35,696 nt of DNA, from the NCBI GenBank assembly GCA_017935785.1, contig JAGBGU010000048.1, forward strand, positions 1 to 35,696, given 5' to 3'. This document shows positions 14,905 to 24,286 of this stretch, one piece after another. A program made the position numbers and the translations under genes. The stretch comes from Bacteroidaceae bacterium (GTDB taxonomy: Bacteria > Bacteroidota > Bacteroidia > Bacteroidales > Bacteroidaceae). The notes beneath the pieces are model-generated. The model saw only the letters and a program-made list of their open reading frames with translations, was not told where the DNA came from and searched no databases. Numbering within the stretch: position 1 is the first letter of the stretch; each line of letters opens with the position of its first letter.

Positions 14905-16869
14905 ATGAGTAAGATTAAAGATTCTTTACCCGAAAACGCCTTCCGTCCGCTGAACGAAGGCGAAGAGTATGTACCACTGATGGAAGCCAACACAAACCCG
15001 AAGGAAGTTACGGTTTGGAGCGTGGTGTGGGGATTGGTTATGGCCGTCATCTTCAGTGCAGCCGCGGCATATCTGGGACTTAAGGTTGGACAGGTGTTTG
15101 AAGCCGCCATTCCCATCACCATAATTGCTGTGGGACTGAGCAGCGCAACTAAGCGCAAAGGAGCGCTGGGTGAAAACGTGATGATACAGAGCATTGGAGC
15201 CTGTAGCGGTGTGGTTGTGGCCGGTGCCATATTTACTCTGCCTGCACTGTACATACTCCAGGCCAAGTATCCTGAAATGACGGTTAACTTTATGGAAGTC
15301 TTCATCGCCAGTCTGCTTGGCGGTATTCTGGGCATATTGTTCCTGATTCCCTTCCGCAAGTATTTTGTAAAGGAAATGCACGGCAAGTATCCCTTCCCCG
15401 AAGCCACAGCCTCTACACAGATTCTTGTAAGCGGTGAAAAGGGCGGCGGCCAGGCCAAGCCCTTGCTCATTGCAGGTCTGCTCGGCGGCCTTTACGACTT
15501 TGCAGTTTCCACCTTTGGTCTGTGGAACGAAGCCTTTACAAGCCGGGCTGTATTATGGGGAGATACCGTGGCGGAGAAAGCCAAGCTTGTCTTCAAGATG
15601 AACACCGGCGCTGCCGTATTGGGTATGGGATACATTGTCGGATTCAAGTACGCCCTTATTATCTGTATGGGTTCTGCCGCTATATGGTGGATTATTGTTC
15701 CCGGCATCGCACTCATCTGGCCTGAACTTACAATAGCGGACAATCTAACTGCCGCTGCGGCTTCGCCCGAAGAAATCTTCAAGTATGCCAAGAGTATCGG
15801 TATCGGCGGTATTGCCATGGCCGGCATCATAGGTATAATCAAGAGCTGGAAGATTATTGTGAGCGCGGTAAGCCTTGCCGGAAGCGAGCTTAAAGGCAAG
15901 AGCCAGGAGAGCGGAAAGGATGAGGTGCGCACACAGAAGGACCTGTCCATGAAGTTCATATCTTCTGGAATCGTGATGGCCCTGGCAGCCACCTTCCTTT
16001 TCTTCCATTGGGATGTAATGGGCGGTGTAATGCGCTTCAGTATGGTGGCGCTGCTTGTTGTGGCCGTCATCACCTTCCTCTTCACAACGGTTGCAGCCAA
16101 CGCCATCGCCATTGTGGGCAGCAATCCGGTTAGCGGAATGACACTGATGACCCTTATTGTGGCCAGCATGATTATGGTGGCTGTGGGACTGAACGGCACG
16201 AGCGGAATGGTGGCCGCACTGATTATGGGCGGTGTAGTTTGTACGGCACTGAGCATGGCCGGCGGCTTTGTTACCGACCTTAAGATTGGCTACTGGCTGG
16301 GAAGCACGCCACGCAAGCAGGAGACCTGGAAGTTCCTGGGCACACTGGTGAGCGCTGCTACCGTAGCCGGCGTAATCATGATTCTGAACAAGACATATGG
16401 ATTTACAAGCGGAGCATTGGCTGCGCCCCAGGCCAACGCCATGGCTGCCGTAATAGAACCTATGATGAGCGGAAGCGGAGCGCCATGGCTGCTGTACGGC
16501 ATAGGAGCCGCAATAGCCATTGTTTTGAATTTCTGCGGTATCAGCGCATTGGCATTTGCCCTTGGTATGTTCATTCCCCTGGAACTGAACCTTCCTCTGC
16601 TGGTGGGCGGCGCCATCAACTGGTATGTGAACACCCGCAGCAAGGATGCCGCGCTGAACGCACTTCGTACAGAAAGAGGCACGCTCATTGCCAGCGGATT
16701 CATTGCCGGCGGCGCATTAATGGGTGTTGTAAGCGCAGCGCTCAACTACCTGGAATTCAGTTTCGACTATTCTTCATGGTGGCAGAATCCGATGAGCGAA
16801 ATCCTGAGTTTGGGTATGTACTGTATGCTGATTATATACATGATTAAGGCCTCAATGCTAAAAAAATAA
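14905..16869 (+). CDS. Oligopeptide transporter, OPT family
   Basis: A 654-aa polytopic inner-membrane protein of the bacterial OPT family. The start at 14905 (MSKIKDSLPENAFRPLNEGE) lies downstream of the predicted transcription start. Family traits include the early EVTVWSVVWGLVMAVIFSAA segment followed by YLGLKVGQVFEAAIPITI, a KYPFPEATASTQILVSGEKGG loop, and about 14 to 16 hydrophobic segments up to the C-terminus. Members import small peptides or, in some cases, metal chelates by proton coupling; substrate choice cannot be read from sequence. It stands alone between a promoter and the rpsP gene, 118 nt away, with no clear terminator after it. Family assignment is strong. Confidence 0.9.
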   Translation: MSKIKDSLPENAFRPLNEGEEYVPLMEANTNPKEVTVWSVVWGLVMAVIFSAAAAYLGLKVGQVFEAAIPITIIAVGLSSATKRKGALGENVMIQSIGACSGVVVAGAIFTLPALYILQAKYPEMTVNFMEVFIASLLGGILGILFLIPFRKYFVKEMHGKYPFPEATASTQILVSGEKGGGQAKPLLIAGLLGGLYDFAVSTFGLWNEAFTSRAVLWGDTVAEKAKLVFKMNTGAAVLGMGYIVGFKYALIICMGSAAIWWIIVPGIALIWPELTIADNLTAAAASPEEIFKYAKSIGIGGIAMAGIIGIIKSWKIIVSAVSLAGSELKGKSQESGKDEVRTQKDLSMKFISSGIVMALAATFLFFHWDVMGGVMRFSMVALLVVAVITFLFTTVAANAIAIVGSNPVSGMTLMTLIVASMIMVAVGLNGTSGMVAALIMGGVVCTALSMAGGFVTDLKIGYWLGSTPRKQETWKFLGTLVSAATVAGVIMILNKTYGFTSGALAAPQANAMAAVIEPMMSGSGAPWLLYGIGAAIAIVLNFCGISALAFALGMFIPLELNLPLLVGGAINWYVNTRSKDAALNALRTERGTLIASGFIAGGALMGVVSAALNYLEFSFDYSSWWQNPMSEILSLGMYCMLIIYMIKASMLKK

Positions 16870-16922
16870 GCGTTTTAGGAAAAAACTTCAGTTATAATCT
16901 TTTTATTTTCAGCGAAAAGTAG

Positions 16923-16930
16923 TACCTTTG
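16923..16930 (+). promoter_or_regulatory. -7 promoter element for rpsP
   Basis: TACCTTTG matches TAnnTTTG, 58 nt upstream of the rpsP ATG. The leader starts with a small GCCGT/ACGGC hairpin (16935-16953), which might serve in ribosomal protein feedback; that is speculative. Confidence 0.6.
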
Positions 16931-16987
16931 CGCCGCCGTTACGAGATGACGGCATATTTCAAACCTATAATAAAGTTTAATTAATTT

Positions 16988-17530
16988 ATGGCAACAAGAA
17001 TTAGATTGCAGCGTCACGGCCGTAAAAGCTACGCTTTCTACAGCATCGTAATCGCTGATGTAAGAGCTCCACGTGATGGTAAATTTACAGAAAAGATTGG
17101 TACCTACAACCCTAACACCAATCCTGCCACTGTAGATTTGAAATTCGACCGTGCCCTTTACTGGGTAGAGTGTGGCGCACAGCCCTCTGACACGGTTCGT
17201 AACATTCTATCTAGAGAGGGTGTGTACATGATGAAGCATCTTCGTGGAGGTGTGAAGAAGGGCGCTTTTGATGAAGCTACCGCCGAGGCTAAGTTCTCAG
17301 CATGGAAGGCTGACAAGCAGAAGGGTCTGGAGGCATTCAAGGTTAAGAACGCTGCAGAGAAGAAGGCTGCTGATGAAGCACGTCTGGCTGCAGAGAAGAA
17401 AACCAACGAGGAGATCGCTAAGAAAGTAGCGGAAAAGAAGGCTGCTGAAGCTGCTGCAAAGGCTGAAGCCGAAGCTGCTGCAAACGCAGAGGCTACTGAG
17501 GGTGAAACAGAAACACCAGCAGAGGCTTAA
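16988..17530 (+). CDS. rpsP: 30S ribosomal protein S16 with extended C-terminal tail
   Basis: A 180-aa protein. The first about 80 residues are canonical S16 ([60 protein letters not shown]). The remaining about 100 residues form an Ala/Lys/Glu-rich tail ([20 protein letters not shown] and similar), predicted to be helical or coiled coil. Typical S16 is 80 to 90 aa; a long charged tail is common in Bacteroidetes, though its function is unsettled. The gene has its own promoter and a strong terminator, so it is monocistronic here, not in the usual rpsP-rimM-trmD-rplS order. Confidence 0.95.
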   Translation: MATRIRLQRHGRKSYAFYSIVIADVRAPRDGKFTEKIGTYNPNTNPATVDLKFDRALYWVECGAQPSDTVRNILSREGVYMMKHLRGGVKKGAFDEATAEAKFSAWKADKQKGLEAFKVKNAAEKKAADEARLAAEKKTNEEIAKKVAEKKAAEAAAKAEAEAAANAEATEGETETPAEA

Positions 17531-17580
17531 ATCAATCACAAACCATATTTCAATTAGACTTTTTCCAAACAAACAGCAAT

Positions 17581-17617
17581 AAGATGGCTTCACCGTGAGG
17601 TGAGGCCATCTTTTCTG
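17581..17617 (+). terminator. Rho-independent terminator of rpsP
   Basis: Stem AAGATGGCTTCACC-GTGA-GGTGAGGCCATCTT (one mismatch) followed by TTCTGTCTT, 50 nt after the rpsP stop. Between it and serS (17618-17939) only the serS promoter and an imperfect direct repeat (CCGTGTTTATTCAC near 17736, CGGTGTTTATTTAC near 17771) are seen. Confidence 0.85.
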
Positions 17618-17890
17618 TCTTACTAACAATAAGGTCCCTTTCCCACAAAAGACACAGCGGCATTAAGAAGGCAGAAACAAGACTCTGCTGACGACGAATT
17701 TATTTTTACAAATTAAATCAGAATATAATTATTATCCGTGTTTATTCACAAGCTAAAATAACATAATAACGGTGTTTATTTACTTTGTAAACAGGGTTTA
17801 GGGAAGGAACAAACGTCAATTTTGGATTATATCCTCCAAAACCATGCAAGAATTATTGACATCTACTCAAAACGTATCAACATTTTTTTG

Positions 17891-17898
17891 TAACTTTG
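17891..17898 (+). promoter_or_regulatory. -7 promoter element for serS
   Basis: TAACTTTG matches TAnnTTTG, 42 nt upstream of the serS ATG. It may drive the whole run of closely spaced genes to mnmE. Confidence 0.6.
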
Positions 17899-17939
17899 CC
17901 TTCTGAATAACAAAGAAAATTTTAAAGAAAACATAAGAT

Positions 17940-19256
17940 ATGCTTACATTAAAACTTATTACGGAAGAAAAAGAACGCGTAATAAAAGGACTGGAAAAAA
18001 AGAATTTCCCCAATGCTTGCGAAGCCATCCAAGAAGTAATTGACACGGACAAAAAACGCCGTGAAGCACAGACAGAGCTTGACAAGAACCTGTCTGAAGC
18101 CAAGAAAATGGCTGCAGAAATTGGCGGATTAATGAAAAAGGGACAAAAAGAAGAAGCAGAACAGATAAAGGCCAAAGTAGCAGCGCTAAAGGAAACCAAC
18201 AAACTGCTGGAGGAGAAAAAAGGCGAAGCAGAAAAAGAGATGGTGCGTCTGTTGTGTGCAATACCCAATATCCCCTATGATATAGTACCCGAGGGGAAAT
18301 GCGCTGAAGAGAACATTGTGGTAAAAAGCAATCTTCGCGAATGCAAGGAAGGCGACACCGTTGGCAACTGGACCACTGTGCCCGAAAGCACGGAAGGCAT
18401 GCTCCCCCATTGGGAACTGGCAAAGCAATACAATTTGATAGACTTTGACCTGGGCGTAAAGATTAGCGGAGCCGGATTCCCCGTATACCGCGGCAAAGGC
18501 GCACGCTTGCAAAGAGCATTAATTAACTTTTTCCTTGACGAAGCACGAAACGCCGGTTATGAAGAGATAATGCCCCCGACAGTTGTAAACGCAGATAGCG
18601 GATACGGCACAGGTCAGCTTCCCGACAAGGAAGGACAAATGTACCATTGCAATCTGGACGACCTGTACCTGATTCCCACTGCCGAGGTGCCCGTTACAAA
18701 CATTTACCGCGACGTTATCATAGACGAAAAAGACCTGCCCATCAAGAATTGTGCCTATACCCAATGTTTCCGCCGCGAAGCCGGAAGTTACGGAAAAGAC
18801 GTGAGAGGTCTGAACCGTCTGCACGAATTCAGCAAAATTGAGATTGTACGCATTGACACCCCCGAGCACAGCGATGAGAGCCACAAAGAAATGCTGGCCC
18901 ATGTGGAAGGCCTGTTACAGAAACTGGAACTCCCCTACCGCATCCTGCGCCTTTGCGGAGGCGACATGAGTTTCACCGCAGCTGTCTGCTACGACTTTGA
19001 GGTGTACAGCAAGGCCCAGGAGAGATGGCTTGAAGTAAGTTCTGTAAGCAACTTCGACACCTACCAGGCCAACCGCCTTAAATGCCGCTTCCGCCGCGCC
19101 GCCGACAAGAAGACAGAACTGGCGCATACCCTAAACGGATCTGCACTGGCATTGCCCAGGATAGTAGCCGCATTGCTGGAAAACAACCAGACGGAGAAGG
19201 GAATACGCATACCCGCAGCGCTGGTTCCGTACATGGGTTGTGAATACATAGACTAA
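17940..19256 (+). CDS. serS: Seryl-tRNA synthetase
   Basis: A 438-aa class II aminoacyl-tRNA synthetase that charges tRNA-Ser in the cytoplasm. Residues 1 to about 105 form the long antiparallel coiled-coil arm (KKRREAQTELDKNLSEAKKM) that grips the tRNA variable arm. The catalytic domain carries motif 1 around INFFLDEARNAGYEEIMPP, motif 2 as FRREAGSYGKDVRGLNRLHE, and motif 3 as NGSALALPRIVAALLENNQ. Length and domain order are normal. The start at 17940 follows the predicted promoter. The downstream redox gene begins 50 nt later with no terminator between. Confidence 0.96.
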   Translation: MLTLKLITEEKERVIKGLEKKNFPNACEAIQEVIDTDKKRREAQTELDKNLSEAKKMAAEIGGLMKKGQKEEAEQIKAKVAALKETNKLLEEKKGEAEKEMVRLLCAIPNIPYDIVPEGKCAEENIVVKSNLRECKEGDTVGNWTTVPESTEGMLPHWELAKQYNLIDFDLGVKISGAGFPVYRGKGARLQRALINFFLDEARNAGYEEIMPPTVVNADSGYGTGQLPDKEGQMYHCNLDDLYLIPTAEVPVTNIYRDVIIDEKDLPIKNCAYTQCFRREAGSYGKDVRGLNRLHEFSKIEIVRIDTPEHSDESHKEMLAHVEGLLQKLELPYRILRLCGGDMSFTAAVCYDFEVYSKAQERWLEVSSVSNFDTYQANRLKCRFRRAADKKTELAHTLNGSALALPRIVAALLENNQTEKGIRIPAALVPYMGCEYID

Positions 19257-19306
19257 CGTGCCCACACAAAGTAAACAATTTAATTAAGGAAAAAAAGATA
19301 GAACTT

Positions 19307-21670
19307 ATGAACAAGATAGTAAAAAAGACTCAGTTCAGCGAGAAGGTATTTAAGCTGGAAGTGGAAGCCCCTATGATTGCAAAGGCACGCAAGGCCGGTC
19401 ACTTTGTGATTATCCGCGTTGGCGAAAAGGGAGAGCGTGTTCCCCTGACAATCGCAGGAAGCGACATTGAAAAAGGCACTATAACACTTGTTGTGCAGAC
19501 TGTCGGAGCCAGTACAAGCCGCCTTTGCGCCCTTAATGAGGGAGATTACATTACAGACGTGGTGGGTCCTCTGGGCCGTGCCACACACATAGAAAACTTT
19601 GGAACTGTGGTTTGTGCAGGCGGAGGTGTGGGCGTTGCCCCCATGCTCCCTATCATCCAAGCTCTCAAAGCTGCGGGAAACCGTGTGATTTCCGTACTCG
19701 CCGGAAGAAGCAAGGAACTTATCATATTGGAAGACGAGGTAAGAAAGAGCAGCGACGAGGTCATAATCATGACCGATGACGGCTCTTACGGTAAGCAAGG
19801 CGTTGTTACGGTGGGTATTGAGGAAGTAATCCAGCGCGAAAAAGTGGACAAAGTCTTTGCTATCGGCCCTGCCATAATGATGAAGTTCTGCTGTCTGCTG
19901 ACTAAGAAATACGAAATCCCAACTGACGTATCCCTGAACACCATTATGGTGGACGGAACCGGAATGTGCGGAGCATGCCGTATTACCGTAGGCGGAAAAA
20001 CAAAGTTTGTCTGCGTTGACGGTCCCGAATTTGACGGACATCAGGTTGATTTCAATGAAATGCTCCAAAGAGCCGGAGCCTTTAAGAAAGACGAGCTCGA
20101 GGCCCAGGAAGAATATGTAAAGCATCTTGGCGAGCAGACTCAGGCGGAAAAAGAATGCGGATGCAAGGCCACACCCTGCCATCCCGAGGCTGACAAGATG
20201 GACACCACTACCCCACTTGCCGAACTTCTGGACCGCAAAGCTCCCTATCGCGAAGAATTGAGAAAAAGCATGAAGGCCAAGGAGCGCACAGCCATAGAGC
20301 GCTGCCAGATGCCGGAACTTGACCCCGTATACCGTGCCACAACACGTCTGGAAGAAGTAAATCAGGGACTTACCGCCCAACAGGCCATGACAGAGGCCAA
20401 ACGCTGTCTCGACTGTGCAAACCCAACATGTATGCAGGGTTGTCCGGTTGGAATTAACATACCTTCGTTCATCAAAAATATCGAGCGTGGCGAATTCCTC
20501 AATGCAGCCCGCGTACTTAAGGCCACAAGCGCGCTGCCTGCGGTTTGCGGTCGTGTATGTCCTCAGGAGAAGCAATGCGAAAGCCAGTGTATCCACCTGA
20601 AGATGAACGAACCCGCCGTAGCCATCGGCAATCTGGAACGTTTTGCCGCCGATTATGAACGCGAAAGCGGACACATGGCCCTGCCTGAAATCGCCGAAAA
20701 GAACGGCAAGAAGATTGCTGTTGTGGGTTCCGGTCCCTGCGGTTTGAGTTTTGCCGGCGATATGGCTAAATTGGGATACGATGTAACCGTCTATGAAGCT
20801 CTGCACGAGATTGGCGGTGTCTTGAAATATGGAATTCCCGAATTCCGTCTGCCCAACCACATTGTCGACATAGAAATAGAGAACCTTGTAAAAATAGGTG
20901 TAAAGTTCGAGAAGGACTGTATTATCGGAAAGACTATCTCTGTAAAAGAACTGGAGGACATGGGATACCAGGGCATATTTGTCGGTTCAGGAGCCGGACT
21001 GCCTAACTTTATGGGAATTCCCGGCGAGAACAGTAACGGCATCATGTCAAGCAACGAGTATCTTACCCGTGTAAATCTGATGGACGCCAGCAATCCTGAA
21101 ACAGACACCCCCATCAACAAGGCCAAGAGCGTAATGGTTGTGGGCGGCGGAAACACGGCAATGGACAGTTGTCGCACCGCCAAGCGCCTGGGTGCAGAAC
21201 GTGTGTTCATTGCATACCGCAGAAGCGAGGCCGAAATGCCCGCACGTCTGGAAGAAGTGAAGCATGCCAAAGAAGAAGGCATAGAATTCCTCACATTGCA
21301 CAATCCCATCGAGTACCATGCAGATGAAAAGGGTAATGTAACAGAGGTGGTTCTGCAAAAGATGGAACTGGGAGAACCCGATGCAAGCGGACGCCGCAGC
21401 CCGCAGCCCATACCCGGAGCCATAGAGACTATAGCCATTGACCAGGCCATTGTGGCTGTGGGTGTCAGCCCCAACCCCATTGTACCCACCAGTATTGAGG
21501 GACTTGAGCTGGGACGCAAGAACACAATCGTCGTAAACGAAAATATGCAGACCAACATCCCTACTATTTTTGCCGGAGGCGATATTGTCAGAGGAGGCGC
21601 AACTGTAATTCTGGCTATGGGCGACGGCAGACGTGCCGCCAAAGCTATGGACGAATATCTGAACAAGTAA
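19307..21670 (+). CDS. Fused NfnA-NfnB type ferredoxin/NAD(P)H oxidoreductase
   Basis: A 787-aa fusion. Residues 1 to about 270 match the FAD/NAD-binding small subunit (NfnA, also annotated as dihydroorotate dehydrogenase electron-transfer or sulfide dehydrogenase subunit), with GAGGVGVAP-type nucleotide binding (VVCAGGGVGVAPML) and a [2Fe-2S] cysteine set GMCGACRITVGGKTKFVC near 219. Residues about 300-787 match NfnB (GltD-like glutamate synthase small chain), with cysteine clusters CLDCANPTCMQGCPVG (about 366) and CGRVCPQEKQCESQC (about 416), an FAD site VVGSGPCGLSFAG (about 470) and an NADPH site VVGGGNTAMDS (about 609). NfnAB bifurcates electrons from NADPH to ferredoxin and NAD+. Neither half looks degenerate. 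No glutamate synthase large subunit is nearby, which favours the Nfn role. Confidence 0.88.
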   Translation: MNKIVKKTQFSEKVFKLEVEAPMIAKARKAGHFVIIRVGEKGERVPLTIAGSDIEKGTITLVVQTVGASTSRLCALNEGDYITDVVGPLGRATHIENFGTVVCAGGGVGVAPMLPIIQALKAAGNRVISVLAGRSKELIILEDEVRKSSDEVIIMTDDGSYGKQGVVTVGIEEVIQREKVDKVFAIGPAIMMKFCCLLTKKYEIPTDVSLNTIMVDGTGMCGACRITVGGKTKFVCVDGPEFDGHQVDFNEMLQRAGAFKKDELEAQEEYVKHLGEQTQAEKECGCKATPCHPEADKMDTTTPLAELLDRKAPYREELRKSMKAKERTAIERCQMPELDPVYRATTRLEEVNQGLTAQQAMTEAKRCLDCANPTCMQGCPVGINIPSFIKNIERGEFLNAARVLKATSALPAVCGRVCPQEKQCESQCIHLKMNEPAVAIGNLERFAADYERESGHMALPEIAEKNGKKIAVVGSGPCGLSFAGDMAKLGYDVTVYEALHEIGGVLKYGIPEFRLPNHIVDIEIENLVKIGVKFEKDCIIGKTISVKELEDMGYQGIFVGSGAGLPNFMGIPGENSNGIMSSNEYLTRVNLMDASNPETDTPINKAKSVMVVGGGNTAMDSCRTAKRLGAERVFIAYRRSEAEMPARLEEVKHAKEEGIEFLTLHNPIEYHADEKGNVTEVVLQKMELGEPDASGRRSPQPIPGAIETIAIDQAIVAVGVSPNPIVPTSIEGLELGRKNTIVVNENMQTNIPTIFAGGDIVRGGATVILAMGDGRRAAKAMDEYLNK

Positions 21671-21685
21671 TCCCATCATAGAATC

Positions 21686-22051
21686 ATGAATGTTTTTTAT
21701 ACCATACTCCTGCTGGTTGCCAGCAACGTCTTCATGACATTGGCATGGTATGGTCATCTCAAACTCTCCGATTTAGGGGTCAGTTCAAACTGGCCCTTAA
21801 TCGGAGTAATTGCATTTTCCTGGCTTGTAGCCTTTCTGGAATATTGTTGCCAGGTTCCCGCCAACCGTATCGGTTTTGAAGCCAACGGAGGTCCGTTCAG
21901 TCTGATGCAACTCAAGATTATTCAAGAGGTCATATCACTGTTGGTCTTTTGTATCATCGCCAATCTGCTGTTCCAGGGCCAGCAGCTCCACTGGAACCAT
22001 CTGGCTGCAATGGTATGTTTGGTATTGGCGGTGTTCTTCATCTTTAAATAA
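21686..22051 (+). CDS. DUF486 / DMT-like small membrane protein
   Basis: A 121-aa protein with four predicted transmembrane helices. The recognisable motif EYCCQVPANRIGFEANGGPF, with the following QLKIIQEVISL, identifies the DUF486 family, a small relative of drug/metabolite transporters. Function is unknown. It begins 15 nt after the Nfn-type gene and ends 9 nt before the next, so it belongs to the same transcript. No substrate can be assigned. Confidence 0.88.
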   Translation: MNVFYTILLLVASNVFMTLAWYGHLKLSDLGVSSNWPLIGVIAFSWLVAFLEYCCQVPANRIGFEANGGPFSLMQLKIIQEVISLLVFCIIANLLFQGQQLHWNHLAAMVCLVLAVFFIFK

Positions 22052-22060
22052 GTTTAAGTC

Positions 22061-23314
22061 ATGAAAAAATATTTTCTCATCCTCAGCATTATATTAGCAA
22101 GCCCTTTCTGTGAACTGAATGCACAAAAAGCAAAGGACGCACCGTCCTATGATGAAGTTTTGGACAGCATGGCCGCTTATAATTTTGAGGCGGCAATTGA
22201 ATTGTTGGAAGAGGATATTAACAAACGTACAAAACGGAAAAAGCCGACAGAAGAGGCAGAGAATCTTCTGAACCTTGCGCATCGCAACCTTGGCAAGCTG
22301 TTGGCCACAGAACGCATCGTCATCATTGACAGCATAATTGTGGACAAAAAGGATGTACTCAAACATATCCATCTGAGCACCGAAAGCGGAAACCTTCAAG
22401 CTATGCGGGAAGTGCTGAACAAACCGGATACAACGGATTGCGTAATGTTCAGAAACCAACTGGACAACCAAGCCATTTTTGCACAGCAGGACGCCAACGG
22501 CAGACTCACATTGTACAAAAGCGAACTGATAGGAAAGGAATGGACCAAGCCCACGCCTCTGAAAGGCATTGCCGAAGAAGAATCACTGGCAGACTACAAC
22601 TATCCCTTCATGCTCACAGACGGAGCCACGCTATATTATGCGGCGAATGACGAGGAAAGCCTTGGCGGATATGACATTTATATGACCAGATATAATGCCG
22701 ACGACCAAGAGTTCCTTGTGCCGGAAAACATTGGCATGCCTTTCAATTCAACCGCCAACGACTATCTTTTCGCCATAGACGAATTCCATAATCTCGGCTG
22801 GTTTGCCACAGACCGCAATATGCCCAACGGAAAAGTATGCGTGTATACATTCATACCCAATGAAACCAGACAAATCTACAACGAGGCCGAAACCGGAATG
22901 GAAGCATTGAGAAGATATGCCAGCATATATTCTATCCGAGATACATGGACAGACAAAAACCGTGTGGATAAAGCATTGCAAAACCTCAAGTCATTGCAAA
23001 TGACAAAGAAGGCAGGCAATGCCGCAGGCAGCTTCGAGTTTGTACTCAATGACAAAAAGACCTGCAACACAGAGGCTGATTTCAAAAATCCAGAAGCGCG
23101 CAACCAAATAAAAGTGTGGGTAGAGCGTAAGAAGGAACTGGAAAACACCAGGAACCAACTTGAAATTCTGCGTGACAAATATGCAGCGGCCAGCGAAACC
23201 CAAAAACAACAGTTCTCGGCACAGATCAGGCTCATGGAAAGCTCGTTTGAAAAATTACTGTCTGATATAAAGCAAATAGAAATAAATATCAGAAAAACAG
23301 AACTGGGCCAGTAA
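22061..23314 (+). CDS. Secreted PD40 (TolB-like) beta-propeller-repeat protein
   Basis: A 417-aa protein with a Sec signal peptide (MKKYFLILSIILASPFCELNA). An N-terminal helical region (YDEVLDSMAAYNFEAAIELL, then LLNLAHRNLGKLLATER) looks TPR-like. It is followed by PD40/WD40-like strands, clearest at LTDGATLYYAANDEESLGGYDIYMTRYN and again at DYLFAIDEFHNLGWFATDRN, features shared by TolB-like and OmpA-associated proteins in Bacteroidetes. The C-terminal about 75 residues are a charged coiled coil (WVERKKELENTRNQLEILRD). There is no OmpA peptidoglycan-binding domain at the end. Likely a periplasmic scaffold; the partner is unknown. It lies between the DUF486 gene and the nucleoside phosphorylase in one run. 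Confidence 0.75.
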   Translation: MKKYFLILSIILASPFCELNAQKAKDAPSYDEVLDSMAAYNFEAAIELLEEDINKRTKRKKPTEEAENLLNLAHRNLGKLLATERIVIIDSIIVDKKDVLKHIHLSTESGNLQAMREVLNKPDTTDCVMFRNQLDNQAIFAQQDANGRLTLYKSELIGKEWTKPTPLKGIAEEESLADYNYPFMLTDGATLYYAANDEESLGGYDIYMTRYNADDQEFLVPENIGMPFNSTANDYLFAIDEFHNLGWFATDRNMPNGKVCVYTFIPNETRQIYNEAETGMEALRRYASIYSIRDTWTDKNRVDKALQNLKSLQMTKKAGNAAGSFEFVLNDKKTCNTEADFKNPEARNQIKVWVERKKELENTRNQLEILRDKYAAASETQKQQFSAQIRLMESSFEKLLSDIKQIEINIRKTELGQ

Positions 23315-23360
23315 CACCTACATTATAAGATATACTAAGTATAATACATAACCAGTGTTC

Positions 23361-24230
23361 ATGAAACGAATTGCCGAGTCTGAACTAATACTCAACGCAG
23401 ACGGAAGCGTCTTCCATCTGCACATAAAACCTGATCATTTGGCTGACAAGATAATCCTTGTCGGAGACCCTGCAAGAGTAGCCAACGTGGCAAAATACTT
23501 TGACCGCGTAGAACATAATGCCAGCAACAGAGAGTTCCACACCACAACGGGCATCTACAAAAACAAAAGGATTACGGTGTTAAGTACAGGTATCGGTTGC
23601 GATAATATAGACATTGTCATGAACGAGCTGGATGCACTGAAAAACATAGACCTTCAAAACAGGACTGAGAATCCCGCGCACAAAAGTCTCGATATCGTGC
23701 GTATCGGAACGTGCGGCGGCATTCAGCCCGAAAACCCAACTGGAACGTTCATCATAAGCAGGAAAAGTATCGGTTTTGACGGACTTCTCCATTTTTATGC
23801 AGGGTATGCACAGATTGCAGACAAAGAGTTCGAAAAAGAATTCAACCGCCAAATGCAATGGGACAATACCATTTGCCGTCCATATGTTGTCAGTGCAGAT
23901 AACGAACTCTGCAACCGCATCAACAAAGGAGAAATGGTGGACGGAGTGACAATTGCCTGCGGAGGATTTTATGGTCCGCAAGGCAGAGTGCTGCGACTGC
24001 CGCTCTCCGATCCAGATCAAAATCAAAAGATACAGCGCTTCCGTTACAAGAACTGGAGAATCACAAATTTCGAGATGGAATCCTCTGCATTGGCCGGACT
24101 GGCAAGCCTGTTAGGTCATAAAGCCACAACATGTTGTATGGTAGTGGCAAACAGGAACGCAAAGAAAGCCGACACAAATTACAAAGACAAACTGGACAGA
24201 CTTATTCACATAGTATTGGAAAGAATTTGA
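23361..24230 (+). CDS. Nucleoside phosphorylase (uridine phosphorylase-like)
   Basis: A 289-aa cytoplasmic enzyme of the PNP/UDP family that splits nucleosides with phosphate to give a base and ribose-1-phosphate. Visible motifs are the phosphate-binding VGDPARVANVA, IVRIGTCGGIQPENPTGTFI, and the ribose/base-contacting FEMESSALAGLASLLGH with its Met-Glu-Ser triad. ATG 23361 is preferred over an in-frame GTG two codons upstream. The family covers uridine, adenosine and AMP substrates; the FEMES motif is shared, so specificity is uncertain. It follows the PD40 gene by 46 nt and precedes mnmE by 56 nt. Confidence 0.88.
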   Translation: MKRIAESELILNADGSVFHLHIKPDHLADKIILVGDPARVANVAKYFDRVEHNASNREFHTTTGIYKNKRITVLSTGIGCDNIDIVMNELDALKNIDLQNRTENPAHKSLDIVRIGTCGGIQPENPTGTFIISRKSIGFDGLLHFYAGYAQIADKEFEKEFNRQMQWDNTICRPYVVSADNELCNRINKGEMVDGVTIACGGFYGPQGRVLRLPLSDPDQNQKIQRFRYKNWRITNFEMESSALAGLASLLGHKATTCCMVVANRNAKKADTNYKDKLDRLIHIVLERI

Positions 24231-24286
24231 CAATAGTCGTCTAACGCAATCCGAGAATCATAAATCAGAAACCTCAATTAACCATA

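Noticed and set aside
14595..15470. 291-codon minus-strand frame over the start of the OPT gene
   Set aside because: It spans the palindrome block, the promoter and the OPT coding region antisense, with no domain pattern.
15492..16256. 254-codon minus-strand frame
   Set aside because: Antisense of a membrane-protein gene; the hydrophobic look comes from the complementary codon bias.
17901..17939. A T-box leader ahead of serS
   Set aside because: The predicted leader is only about 35 nt, far too short, and has no T-box consensus.
19280..20860. 526-codon minus-strand open frame
   Set aside because: It is antisense to the fused NfnAB gene, whose motifs are all in the plus frame; the minus peptide has no recognisable domain.
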